A stretch of 64,000 nucleotides of DNA from Isoptericola luteus. GTDB lineage: Bacteria > Actinomycetota > Actinomycetes > Actinomycetales > Cellulomonadaceae. A program made the position numbers and the translations under genes. The stretch lies in NCBI RefSeq assembly GCF_020297055.1, contig NZ_JAIXCQ010000002.1:62001-126000 (forward strand), read 5' to 3'. How positions within the stretch are numbered: the first letter of the stretch is position 1; the number at the start of each line of letters is the position of its first letter. Under the pieces are notes generated by a model. It saw nothing but the letters and a program-made list of their open reading frames with translations. It was not told the DNA's origin and did no database searches. Shown piece after piece: positions 31,917 through 40,680 of this stretch.

Positions 31917-31946
31917 AGGCACCGACAGGCACCGACAGGCACCGGG
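31917..31946. repeat. Short 10-bp tandem repeat
   Basis: Three units of AGGCACCGAC (the last ending GGG) in the 80-bp gap between the pentapeptide/DinB start and the GNAT stop. Nothing else is visible in the gap. Confidence 0.75.
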
Positions 31947-31978
31947 CGCGGCCACCGGCCACGCCCGGAGCCGCGTCC

Positions 31979-33025
31979 TCAGAGGGTGATGTCGCGGTGC
32001 CAGGACTCCGTGCGGTACTCGGTGCGCCAGCCCCACTTCTCGTAGAGCGCGGCGGCACCCGTCGGGCTGTCGGCGTCGACCTCGAGGCCGACCCGGTCGC
32101 GCCCGCGCGCCGCCGCGTCCTGCACGACGGCGAAGAGCAGCGCCGTCGCGACCCCGCGGCCGCGCGCCCGGCGGTCGGCCCCCAGGTACTCGATGTAGCT
32201 GCCTTCCTTGCCGGACGGCCCGGAGGGCAGCTCGGCGCCGACGAGCGCGCCCATCACCTCGGGCTCGGCTCCCGGCTCGCCGGGGCGGGCTTCGGGGTCG
32301 GCCACGAGCGCGAGCCACCAGTGGTCCCAGCGGTGCCCGGGGTCGGCGCGCAGCCGCACCAGGAACTCGCCGAAGCTCTCGCGGTAGGAGTTGAAGTGGT
32401 CCTCGAACGCCGCCTCGAGCACGCGGTGCACCGCCTGCAGGTCCTCGGCCAGCGGGAGGCCGCCGTCGTAGGTGTCGATGCGGCGCACGGTCACGCCGGG
32501 GAACGGCTCGGGCAGGGCGCCCGGCTCCGCCTCCGCGGGCACCACGGCGCGGCTCATGTGCAGCCAGGACCGCGCCTGGGCGTAGCCGGCGACGGTGAGC
32601 CAGCCGCGCTGCTCCTCGTCGCCGGCGTAGGCGTCGGAGTCGAGCTGTGTCCCGGCCAGGCCCCGCTGCGCCGCGAGCTCCCGCCCCTGCTGCGCGCCCC
32701 AGGCGTAGCCCCACGCGGCGAGGTCCGCGGCGACGGGTACTCCACGGTCGACGTCGACCCCGACGACGACGCGGCCGGCCGCACGGTCGTGCGCCGTGAC
32801 CCACGCCCGGATCACCCCGGCCCCGTCCCGGACCACGAGCTGGCGCCGCGTCCACGACATCGGGCCGGCGACCTCGGACGCGACCGCGTCGGTGTCCACG
32901 GCGGTCGAGCCCGTCCACGGTGCGGCGGCCGCGCCACGCAGCTCGCAGAGCCGTGGCACGTCGTCGAGGGTGGTCGTGGTGGTGGTGAAGCCGGCGGGCA
33001 GGGTGGGCAGGTCGTCAGGACTCAC
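31979..33025 (-). CDS. GNAT-family acetyltransferase, two-domain
   Basis: A 348-residue protein with an N-terminal degenerate GNAT domain and a C-terminal active one: EYLGADRRARGRGVATALLF contains the acetyl-CoA loop (RARGRGVA), then GLEVDADSPTGAAALYEKWGW, the usual end of the fold. The two-domain form of this size is common in actinobacteria and resembles mycothiol-synthase-like GNATs, but lacks specific evidence for that reaction. GTG start at 33025; the CACAAT hexamer 6-11 bp ahead could be a -10 box, which would make this message leaderless. It is transcribed away from the ABC exporter upstream. Confidence 0.85.
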   Translation of the reverse strand: MSPDDLPTLPAGFTTTTTTLDDVPRLCELRGAAAAPWTGSTAVDTDAVASEVAGPMSWTRRQLVVRDGAGVIRAWVTAHDRAAGRVVVGVDVDRGVPVAADLAAWGYAWGAQQGRELAAQRGLAGTQLDSDAYAGDEEQRGWLTVAGYAQARSWLHMSRAVVPAEAEPGALPEPFPGVTVRRIDTYDGGLPLAEDLQAVHRVLEAAFEDHFNSYRESFGEFLVRLRADPGHRWDHWWLALVADPEARPGEPGAEPEVMGALVGAELPSGPSGKEGSYIEYLGADRRARGRGVATALLFAVVQDAAARGRDRVGLEVDADSPTGAAALYEKWGWRTEYRTESWHRDITL

Positions 33026-33106
33026 GGGCCTATTGTGCCAAACCGCGCTTGAACCCCCCATGACCCTCAGAACACCGGCCCTCGACCCCTGGGGGTCGCG
33101 CGCCCG

Positions 33107-34693
33107 TCAGCGGAAGGCCATGACCTGCTGGAGCAGCTCGGGACGGCGACGGTCGACCGTCCGCGCACCCCATCGCACGCCACCCACGAGCACGACGCCG
33201 CCCAAGACGATCCCGACGGCGAGCGCCACCCAGCCCACGGCCGGCAGGCCCGTCACGATCGCCACGATCCCCAGCACCAGCGTGGGCAGGCTGAGCGCGA
33301 GCATGAGCCCCATCGCCGCGAACTGGGCCACCATCGTCGCGACCGTCGCCCCCTGCGGCGTCTTGAACGGGCTCTCCCCCGGCTTGGGCACGGGGTACAC
33401 GAACCGCGCCGACGCCGCGCTCGAGATGCCGACCGAGGTGGTCAGTGCGCCCGCGGAGATCCCCAGCAGAGCCGGCAGGGCGTCCCAGCGCTCGGCGACC
33501 GCGCAGCCCACCAGGGCGAACGCGACCACGATCGGGGTGCCGGCCACCAGCACGGGCAGCGCACGCCCCCACCGGTCCGCACGGCCCGGGACGCCGATGG
33601 CGACGTGCAGCGCGAACGCCGTGTTGTCGTACCCGACGTCGTTCGAGATGCCGAAGCCGAGGACCCACGCGACCAGCGGCGCGACCAGGAGCATGAGGAA
33701 ACTCGTCCCGGCGCCCGCGTTGACGCCGGTCACATACATCACCACGGGGAGCAGGGGCACGACGGCGATGGACGCCGCGTACCGCGGGTCCCGGAGCCAG
33801 TAGGTGGCGCTGCGGGCCGCCACCGCACCGGTCGGCGTGGCGGGCAGGCGGGAGAACCAGCCCAGGCCCTTGCCGGCGCCCGCCGTCTCCCCGCCCGGGG
33901 GCGTCACGAGCGCCCGGGCCAGCGCCCGGTCCCAGACGGTCCACAGGACGGCGAGCGTCGCGAGGACGACGGCGAGCCGGGCCGCCAGCAGCCCCCACGC
34001 GCCGTCGTGCACCGCCGAGCCGAGCGCCCATGGCGCGCCGAACGGGGTCCACGCGACGACCCTCGCCAGCGGCTCGACCGCCTCGCCGACCGAGTCCGGG
34101 CCGATCGAGAAGGTGCTCGTCAGCGAGCCGATCGCGGGCCCGAGAAGCACGAGCGGCACCACCGCGACGATCGCGAGCACCTCGCGGTACCGGCGCGAGC
34201 CCAGCAGCGGCGCCAGGAGCGTCGTCGTCGCGCGCGAGCCGACGATGCACAGCGCCACCGCGACGAGCGCACCGGCCAGCGCCGCGAGCAGGGCGAGCGG
34301 CTCTCGCCACCACGCGAAGGACACCCCGAGCCCGCCGAGCAGCGTCACCGCTCCGGGCACCGACACCACGCCCGCGGCCGCGAGACCGGCCAGCAGCCGA
34401 CGCCGGGGGATGGCGAACGTGACGAAGCGCTGCGGGTCGAGGGTCGCGTCGACGCCGTAGGCGAACAGCGGCACCACCCACCAGCCGAGGACGACGAGCG
34501 CCCCGGCGAGGGTCAGCACCTGGCCGGTCGTGACCGGGTCGGTCGTGCCGCCCAGCACGGCCGCGGCCACCACCATCACGATGATGCCGAGCCCGTACAC
34601 CGAGGCCAGTGCCATCCCGATCGTCTGCCACACGCTCCGTCGGAACGTGTTGCCGAGCAGGGTCAGCTTGAGGCGGACGAGCTGCGCAACCAC
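33107..34693 (-). CDS. ABC-2 type multi-span exporter permease
   Basis: A 528-residue permease with about 12-13 hydrophobic helices, a cytoplasmic N-terminus (VVAQLVRLKLTLLGNTFRRS) and a cytoplasmic C-terminal tail. No extracellular domain or FtsX-type loop is present. It should form the membrane part of a heterodimeric exporter with the ATPase encoded just upstream, which overlaps its start by 31 bp. GTG at 34693 follows GGAAGGA at a five-base distance. Substrate unknown; drugs, lipids or a bacteriocin-type peptide are possible. Confidence 0.85.
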   Translation of the reverse strand: MVAQLVRLKLTLLGNTFRRSVWQTIGMALASVYGLGIIVMVVAAAVLGGTTDPVTTGQVLTLAGALVVLGWWVVPLFAYGVDATLDPQRFVTFAIPRRRLLAGLAAAGVVSVPGAVTLLGGLGVSFAWWREPLALLAALAGALVAVALCIVGSRATTTLLAPLLGSRRYREVLAIVAVVPLVLLGPAIGSLTSTFSIGPDSVGEAVEPLARVVAWTPFGAPWALGSAVHDGAWGLLAARLAVVLATLAVLWTVWDRALARALVTPPGGETAGAGKGLGWFSRLPATPTGAVAARSATYWLRDPRYAASIAVVPLLPVVMYVTGVNAGAGTSFLMLLVAPLVAWVLGFGISNDVGYDNTAFALHVAIGVPGRADRWGRALPVLVAGTPIVVAFALVGCAVAERWDALPALLGISAGALTTSVGISSAASARFVYPVPKPGESPFKTPQGATVATMVAQFAAMGLMLALSLPTLVLGIVAIVTGLPAVGWVALAVGIVLGGVVLVGGVRWGARTVDRRRPELLQQVMAFR

Positions 34694-35466
34694 GACAGTC
34701 CTTCCGACTCGCGACGGCCACCGACGAGCTCCACGAAGCGGTCCTCGAGGCTCTGCTCGCCCCGGACCTGGTCCACGGTGCCCGCCGCGAGCACGTGGCC
34801 GCCGGCGATGACCGCGACGTGCGAGCACATGCGCTGCACCAGGTCCATCACGTGGCTGGAGACGACCACGGTGCCGCCGCCGTCCACGTACCCGCGCAGG
34901 ATGTCGCGGATGTTCGCGGCCGAGACCGGGTCGACCGCCTCGAACGGCTCGTCGAGCACGAGCACGCGCGGCGCGTGGATCATCGCGGACGCGAGCGCGA
35001 TCTTCTTGGTCATACCCGCCGAGTAGTCGACGACGAACGTGTCGGCGTCGCCGACCAGGTCCATCGCGGCGAGCAGGTCGGCGGTGCGCTCGGCGACGAC
35101 GTCGCGGTCCATGCCCCGCAGCAGGCCCGCGTAGGTGAGCAGCTGCGCGCCCGTGAGCCTGTCGAAGAGCCGGACGCCGTCCGGCAGCACGCCGAGCATG
35201 GCCTTGGCCTCGTCCGGGTGCGCCCACAGGTCCGTGCCGAGCACGTGCGCCGCACCGAAGTCGGGGCGCAGCAGGCCGGTCGCCATCGACAGGGACGTCG
35301 TCTTGCCGGCGCCGTTGGGCCCGACGAGGCCGAAGAACGAGCCCGAGGGCACGTCGAGGTCCACGCCCGCGACGGCGATCTTCTCCCCGAACCGCTTCCA
35401 CAGGCCGCGCAGGCTGAGCGCCGCGGAGAGGTCGGGAGGTGGTGGTGGGGCTGCGGGATCGGTCAC
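34663..35466 (-). CDS. ABC-2 type exporter ATPase
   Basis: A 267-residue ATPase of the CcmA/DrrA type. Walker A is GPNGAGKTT at about residue 53, the signature is diverged (DYSAGMTKKIALA instead of LSGGxxxR), Walker B is VLVLDEPFEAVD, and the H-loop is VSSHVMDLVQRM. The YSAGM signature is usual in this subfamily. GTG start at 35466. It is 121 bp from rmuC on the other strand, so this gap holds both divergent promoters. Confidence 0.9.
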   Translation of the reverse strand: MTDPAAPPPPPDLSAALSLRGLWKRFGEKIAVAGVDLDVPSGSFFGLVGPNGAGKTTSLSMATGLLRPDFGAAHVLGTDLWAHPDEAKAMLGVLPDGVRLFDRLTGAQLLTYAGLLRGMDRDVVAERTADLLAAMDLVGDADTFVVDYSAGMTKKIALASAMIHAPRVLVLDEPFEAVDPVSAANIRDILRGYVDGGGTVVVSSHVMDLVQRMCSHVAVIAGGHVLAAGTVDQVRGEQSLEDRFVELVGGRRESEGLSWLRSSSASS

Positions 35467-35587
35467 GGCGGCAACCCTACCCAGAACACCCTTCAGGACG
35501 GGCGCGCTGCGCGGTTCCGCGGCGCGGTTCCCGGGTGCCCGGCGCGGTCCCTCGGCGGTGTCGGTGCCGCATGAAAGCCTGTGGCGC

Positions 35588-37186
35588 ATGACGACCGCTC
35601 TGTTCTCGCTCGGTGCCCTGGCCGTCGGTGTGCTCCTGGGCTGGCTCTGGCACGCGAACCGCGCCGCGCGGGGCCGGCGGTCCGAGGAGGTCGAGCTGGT
35701 GCGCACGCACGGGGAGCTCGAGGCGGCGCGCCGCGACCTGGCCGACCTGCGCGGCCGCCTGGAGCGCGCGGCGGACGACGGCGAGCGCCGGGCCGCCGCC
35801 GAGCGCGAGCAGGCCGCCCGGGAGCTCGCACGGATGCGCGAGGACGCCGACCGGCGGGTCGTCGAGGCGCGCGAGCAGGGCGACCGGCTGCTGTCCCAGG
35901 TACGCGCGGACCTCGAGCGGCAGCTGGCCGAGGCCAAGGGTGACCAGGAGGCGGCGGCGCAGCGCTTCACCGCGCTCGCGAACGAGGTGCTCGCGAAGAA
36001 CCAGACGCAGTTCCTCGACCTCGCGAACGAGCGGCTCCAGCGCAGCACGCAGAAGCACGACGAGACGTTGGCCCAGCGCGAGCAGGCCATCCGCGCCCTC
36101 CTCGACCCGATGAGCAAGACCCTCGACAAGGTCCACGCCCGCGTGGACACCGCCGAGCAGTCGCGCCTGCAGGGTCACACGGCCCTCACCGAGCAGCTGC
36201 GCCAGCTCGAGGCGGTCAACTCCCAGCTCCGCGTCGGCACCAGCGACCTGGTCTCGGCCCTGCGCTCCAACCAGACCCGCGGCGTGTGGGGCGAGCTCCA
36301 GCTGCGCCGCGTCGTCGAGTCCGCCGGGATGATGGACCACGTCGACTTCGAGGTGCAGGCGCACCGCACTACGGCCGAGGGCGACGTGCTGATCCCCGAC
36401 CTCGTGGTCAACCTCTCCGGCGGCAAGCACGTCGTCGTCGACGCGAAGGTGCCGCTGAGCGCGTACCTGCGGGCCCAGCAGTCCGCTGCTCCGGGAGAGG
36501 CGGACAAGGAGCTCGACGCCCACGCGAGGGACCTGGCCAAGCACGTGGACGTGCTCGCCGGCAAGGCGTACTGGTCGCAGTTCGACTCGGCGCCCGAGTT
36601 CGTGGTGCTGTTCGTGCCCGCCGAGCCGATCCTCGCGGCCGCGGTCGAGCACCAGCCCGACCTGCTCGAGACCGCCATCCGCAAGCGGGTGCTCGTGGCC
36701 ACGCCGATGACGCTGGTCGCCATGCTGCGCACCGTGGCCTACGCCTGGCAGCAGGACGCGATCGCCGAGGACGCGCAGCGCGTGCTGCAGACCGGCAAGG
36801 AGCTGTACGCCCGCATCGTCACCATGACCAAGAGCATCACCAGGCTCGGCCAGTCGATGACGACGGCGACCAAGCACTACAACGCGTTCATCGGGTCGCT
36901 CGAGACGCGCGTGCTCCCGCAGGCGCGTCGCATGGTCGAGCTCAAGGTCGTGGACGCCGGGCAGGCGATCGAGCCCCTCAAGGCGGTCGAGGACACGACG
37001 CGTGCCGTCACGAAGCCCGAGCTGCTCGCCGTCGAGGAAGGTCTGGTCGTCGACCTCGGCACGCTCTCCCTCGACGGCGACCGGGACGACTCGGTCGAGT
37101 CGCTCGTGGACGCCGCGCAGCGCGACCTCGAGCGCGCCGACCGTGCTGACCGAGCGGACGGCAAGGGCGAGTCCGCCGCGGGCTGA
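35588..37186 (+). CDS. rmuC: DNA recombination protein RmuC
   Basis: A 532-residue protein. One N-terminal helix (FSLGALAVGVLLGWLW) anchors it, residues about 35-220 form a long coiled coil rich in Glu, Arg and Ala, and the C-terminal nuclease-like domain (about 225-480) has TRGVWGELQLRRVVESAGM, DLVVNLSGGKHVVVDAKVPL and FVPAEPILAAA, the conserved RmuC signature. The VVDAKVP strand is like the D-ExK motif of restriction nucleases. RmuC limits inversion at short inverted repeats in E. coli; biochemical role unsettled. ATG at 35588. It converges with ispH. Confidence 0.93.
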   Translation: MTTALFSLGALAVGVLLGWLWHANRAARGRRSEEVELVRTHGELEAARRDLADLRGRLERAADDGERRAAAEREQAARELARMREDADRRVVEAREQGDRLLSQVRADLERQLAEAKGDQEAAAQRFTALANEVLAKNQTQFLDLANERLQRSTQKHDETLAQREQAIRALLDPMSKTLDKVHARVDTAEQSRLQGHTALTEQLRQLEAVNSQLRVGTSDLVSALRSNQTRGVWGELQLRRVVESAGMMDHVDFEVQAHRTTAEGDVLIPDLVVNLSGGKHVVVDAKVPLSAYLRAQQSAAPGEADKELDAHARDLAKHVDVLAGKAYWSQFDSAPEFVVLFVPAEPILAAAVEHQPDLLETAIRKRVLVATPMTLVAMLRTVAYAWQQDAIAEDAQRVLQTGKELYARIVTMTKSITRLGQSMTTATKHYNAFIGSLETRVLPQARRMVELKVVDAGQAIEPLKAVEDTTRAVTKPELLAVEEGLVVDLGTLSLDGDRDDSVESLVDAAQRDLERADRADRADGKGESAAG

Positions 37187-37243
37187 GCACGGTGGCGCGG
37201 CCGGGGGCCGCCGGGGCCGAACCAGCCCCGACCTGGGTGGGGC

Positions 37244-38305
37244 TCAGACAGGCTGGACCGGCAGCTGGGTGCGGCTCTCGCGCCGCGGGCGCTTGGCGTC
37301 CTGCCCGGAGGCCTTGAGGCCGGCCCGCAGCTCGCGCGGCAGGGAGAACATGAGGTCCTCCGTGGCGGTGCGCACCTCCTCGACGGTACCGAAGCCGTGC
37401 CGGTCGAGGTGCCGGATCACGTCCTCGACGAGGATCTCCGGGACCGAGGCCCCCGAGGTCACGCCGACCGTCCGAGCGCCCTCGAGCCACGCGTCCTCGA
37501 TCTCGGTGGCGCGGTCGACGCGGTAGGACGTGCGGGCGCCCGCCTGGAGCGCCACCTCGACCAGCCGTACGGAGTTCGACGAGTTCGCCGACCCGACGAC
37601 GATGACGACGTCGCAGTCGGGGGCGAGCTTCTTCACGGCGACCTGACGGTTCTGCGTGGCGTAGCAGATGTCGTCGCTCGGCGGGTCCTGCAGCTCGGGG
37701 AACTTCTCGCGCAGCCGGCGGACCGTCTCCATGGTCTCGTCGACCGAGAGGGTGGTCTGCGAGATCCACACGATCTTGGCCGGGTCCCGCACCACGACGT
37801 CGTCGACGTCGTCGGGGGAGTTCACGACCTGCACGTGGTCGGGCGCCTCGCCCGCGGTACCCTCGACCTCCTCGTGCCCGGTGTGGCCGATGAGGAGGAT
37901 GTCGTAGTCGTCCTTCGCGAAGCGGACGGCCTCCTTGTGCACCTTCGTCACCAGCGGGCAGGTCGCGTCGATGGTGTCGAGGCTCCGCGCGGCGGCCGCC
38001 TCCCGCACCGCCGGCGAGACGCCGTGCGCGGAGAACACGAGGCGGGCGCCGGTGGGCACCTCGTCCGTCTCCTCGACGAAGATCGCGCCGCGGTCGCGGA
38101 GCGTCTCCACGACGTGCTTGTTGTGCACGATCTCCTTGCGCACGTACACGGGAGCGCCGTAGGTCTCCAGCGCCTTCTCGACCGCGACGACGGCGCGGTC
38201 GACGCCGGCGCAGTAGCCGCGCGGCGCGGCGAGCAGCACCCGCTTGGCGGGTGGCTCGGTCGTCAGGGTGCTCGTGGGGTCCGGAACGGTCGAAGTCACG
38301 CCCAC
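37244..38305 (-). CDS. ispH: 4-hydroxy-3-methylbut-2-enyl diphosphate reductase
   Basis: Last step of the MEP isoprenoid pathway: a [4Fe-4S] enzyme that makes IPP and DMAPP from HMBPP. The three cluster cysteines are visible: Cys32 in [11 protein letters not shown], Cys116 in [11 protein letters not shown] and Cys214 in [10 protein letters not shown]; the Ser-rich substrate motif [10 protein letters not shown] follows. The 353-residue length is normal, with about 20 extra N-terminal residues rich in Thr/Pro. GTG at 38305 or six bases later at 38299; no Shine-Dalgarno separates them. It is divergent from xseA across about 70 bp, the usual actinobacterial arrangement. Confidence 0.96.
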   Translation of the reverse strand: MGVTSTVPDPTSTLTTEPPAKRVLLAAPRGYCAGVDRAVVAVEKALETYGAPVYVRKEIVHNKHVVETLRDRGAIFVEETDEVPTGARLVFSAHGVSPAVREAAAARSLDTIDATCPLVTKVHKEAVRFAKDDYDILLIGHTGHEEVEGTAGEAPDHVQVVNSPDDVDDVVVRDPAKIVWISQTTLSVDETMETVRRLREKFPELQDPPSDDICYATQNRQVAVKKLAPDCDVVIVVGSANSSNSVRLVEVALQAGARTSYRVDRATEIEDAWLEGARTVGVTSGASVPEILVEDVIRHLDRHGFGTVEEVRTATEDLMFSLPRELRAGLKASGQDAKRPRRESRTQLPVQPV

Positions 38306-38377
38306 AGTCTAGGTGGGCGCATGTGGACGACCTGTGACGGCGAGTCGTGGTCGGTGGCGTGCGGCATGCTGGACCGG

Positions 38378-39673
38378 GTGACCGACCTGCACCACGCCCG
38401 CGCCGACGGCGACCCGACCGGTCCGGCGCCCCTGCCCGCCCTCGCGCGCGACACCACCGCCGAGCGTCCGTGGCCGGTGCGGCTGCTGTCGGAGAAGATC
38501 CGTGACTACGTCGCCCGGATGTCTCCCGTCTGGGTCGAGGGCCAGGTCGTCGAGCACACCTACCGCGGCCGGTCCGGCATGCAGTTCCTCACCCTGCGCG
38601 ACACCGACGTCGAGGCGTCGCTGCCCGTGCACATGCTCACCCGGGCGTTCGACGGCATCGCCCGCAAGCCCGAGTCCGGCGACCACGTCGTCGTCCAGGC
38701 GAAGCCCGAGTTCTGGGTCAAGACCGGCCGGATGTCGATGCGCGCCACCGCGATCCGCCAGGTGGGCGTCGGCGAGCTGCTCGCCCGCGTCGACCAGCTG
38801 CGCCGGGTGCTCGCCGCGGAGGGCCTGTTCGACGCCGAGCGCAAGCGGCCCCTGCCGTTCCTGCCCGCCGTGGTCGGCCTCGTCTGCGGGCGCGAGTCCA
38901 AGGCGGAGCACGACGTCGTCGTCAACGCCCGGGCCCGCTGGCCACGGGTGCGGTTCGAGATCCGTGAGGTCGCCGTGCAGGGCATGAACGCGGTGCGCGA
39001 GGTGAGTGCGGCGATCGCCGAGCTCGACGCCCGCCCGGACGTCGACGTCCTGGTCGTGGCACGCGGCGGCGGGTCGGTGGAGGACCTGCTGCCCTTCAGC
39101 AACGAGGCACTGGTGCGCGTCGCCGCAGGGTGCACCACTCCCCTGGTCAGCGCCATCGGCCACGAGACGGACGCCCCGCTGCTCGACCTGGTCGCCGACT
39201 ACCGGGCGTCGACGCCCACCGATGCCGCCAAGCGGATCGTGCCCGACGTCGCCGAGGAGCGGGCGCGCCTGACCCAGACACGCCAGCGCATGCGCGCCGC
39301 GGTCCGGGCGCGCGTGGACCGCGAGCAGCACGGGCTCGACGCCCTCCGGTCGCGGCCGGTCCTGGCGCACCCGCAGACCGTCGTCGATGTCCGCGAGCGG
39401 GAGGTCGGGCAGCACGTGCGGCACGCCCGCCACCTGCTGGACGCCGCCCTGCTGCGCGCGTCGGGCGAGGTCGGGCGGCTCGGAGCACAGGTGCGGGCGC
39501 TGTCGCCCGCGTCCACGCTCGAGCGCGGCTACGCCGTCGTCCAGCGCGCCGACGGGCAGGTGGTGCGGGCCGCCGGCGACGTCACGGCGGGGGACGCCCT
39601 GCGCGTGCGGCTCGCCGACGGCACCCTCGAGGCCGAGGTCAGGGCGACGTCGGCGGAGGCGTCGGTGGCGTAG
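38378..39673 (+). CDS. xseA: Exodeoxyribonuclease VII large subunit
   Basis: A 431-residue subunit of the single-strand-specific exonuclease. The N-terminal OB fold has VRLLSEKIRDYVARMSPVWVEGQV, the catalytic region has VVGLVCGRESKAEHDVV, ARGGGSVEDLLPFSNEALV and SAIGHETDAPLLDLVADYRA, followed by the long coiled coil and LERGYAVV near the C-terminus. GTG at 38378. The partner xseB lies 4 kb further on the same strand, separated by a regulator, a hydrolase and an ABC-F gene. Its 3' end overlaps the converging WYL gene by 35 bp. Confidence 0.96.
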   Translation: MTDLHHARADGDPTGPAPLPALARDTTAERPWPVRLLSEKIRDYVARMSPVWVEGQVVEHTYRGRSGMQFLTLRDTDVEASLPVHMLTRAFDGIARKPESGDHVVVQAKPEFWVKTGRMSMRATAIRQVGVGELLARVDQLRRVLAAEGLFDAERKRPLPFLPAVVGLVCGRESKAEHDVVVNARARWPRVRFEIREVAVQGMNAVREVSAAIAELDARPDVDVLVVARGGGSVEDLLPFSNEALVRVAAGCTTPLVSAIGHETDAPLLDLVADYRASTPTDAAKRIVPDVAEERARLTQTRQRMRAAVRARVDREQHGLDALRSRPVLAHPQTVVDVREREVGQHVRHARHLLDAALLRASGEVGRLGAQVRALSPASTLERGYAVVQRADGQVVRAAGDVTAGDALRVRLADGTLEAEVRATSAEASVA

Positions 39674-40619
39674 CGCCGGCCGCACGCCGGAACCGCTCGG
39701 CCAGGCGGTCGAACGCCGCGGCCAGCTCGGCGCCCTCGAGCACCTCGACGTCGGCGCCGAGCTGCGCGACCCAGAGCGCGAGCCGGTCGGGGTCGTCGGA
39801 GCCCACCTCGACCCGGCACGCGGACGGGCCCACCTCCTCGACCGCGAGCGGCCCGCCGACCTTGGCGACGACGTCCGCGGCGGGCGCGTGCACGAGGATG
39901 CGGGCGCGGTACCGCCAGCTCGCCGACCGCACGCTGCCGACGATGTGCTCCACGACCGAGTCCTCCGGGATCTCCCGGCGCGGGAACCGGGCTCCGGTCG
40001 GCGGGCGCGGCACCATCCGGTCGACCCGGAAGACCCGCCAGTCGTCCCTGCCCAGGTCCCACGCGAGCAGGTACCAGCGCGTGCCCCACCGCACCACGCG
40101 GGCCGGCTCGACGTGCCGGGTGGACTCGGTGCCGTCGTGCGCGGTGTACCCGAACCGGAGCCGCTCCGCGGCCCGGACGGCCGCGGCGACGGCGCTGAGC
40201 ACCCTGAGGTCGAGGTCAGCACCGGCGGCTGTGACCACGCTGGTGGCCTCCCGCACCGCCTCGACCCGCCGTCGCAGCCTGGTCGGGAGCACCTGCTCGA
40301 GCTTGGCGAGCGCCGTGAGGGACGTCTCCCCCGCGCCCACCCCCTGCGTCGCGACGACGCCGAGCCCGACGCCGACCGCCACGGCCTCGTCGTCGTCGAG
40401 CACGAGCGGCGGCATCGCCGTACCGGCGGCGAGCCGGTAGCCGCCCGAGACGCCCGGGCGTGCCTGGACGGGGTAGTCCAGCGAGCGCAGGCGGGCGATG
40501 TCGGCGCGGACGGTCCGCGTGCTCACCCCGAGCCGGTCGGCGAGCTCCGCGCTGGTCCAGTCCCGCCGGAGCTGCAGCAGCGACAGCAGGTGCAGGAGCC
40601 GGGCCGAGGTCTCGATCAC
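39639..40619 (-). CDS. WYL-domain transcriptional regulator (YafY type)
   Basis: A 326-residue regulator. The N-terminal HTH (residues about 8-60: LLSLLQLRRDWTSAELADRL, VSTRTVRADIARLRSL) is of the HTH_11/DeoR kind; the middle is the WYL domain with ARVVRWGTRWYLLAWDLGRD; the C-terminal WCX domain ends near residue 310. WYL proteins bind ligands or nucleic acids and act as repressors or activators. GTG at 40619. It is divergent from the epoxide hydrolase gene across a 61-bp gap with an inverted repeat, so it probably controls that gene and itself. Confidence 0.9.
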   Translation of the reverse strand: MIETSARLLHLLSLLQLRRDWTSAELADRLGVSTRTVRADIARLRSLDYPVQARPGVSGGYRLAAGTAMPPLVLDDDEAVAVGVGLGVVATQGVGAGETSLTALAKLEQVLPTRLRRRVEAVREATSVVTAAGADLDLRVLSAVAAAVRAAERLRFGYTAHDGTESTRHVEPARVVRWGTRWYLLAWDLGRDDWRVFRVDRMVPRPPTGARFPRREIPEDSVVEHIVGSVRSASWRYRARILVHAPAADVVAKVGGPLAVEEVGPSACRVEVGSDDPDRLALWVAQLGADVEVLEGAELAAAFDRLAERFRRAAGATPPTPPPTSP

Positions 40620-40632
40620 GACCCCACGATGT

Positions 40633-40667
40633 CACCCATTGCGGAACCTCCTCTTCCGCATGGGGTG
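40633..40667. promoter_or_regulatory. Probable operator of the WYL regulator
   Basis: Inverted repeat with arms 40633-40646 and 40654-40667 (CACCCATTGCGGAA against TTCCGCATGGGGTG, 12 of 14 positions pair), spacer 7 bp. It fills the gap between the divergent regulator and epoxide hydrolase starts. This is a typical size for a dimeric HTH protein. Confidence 0.7.
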
Positions 40668-40680
40668 GGAGCGTGGAGTC

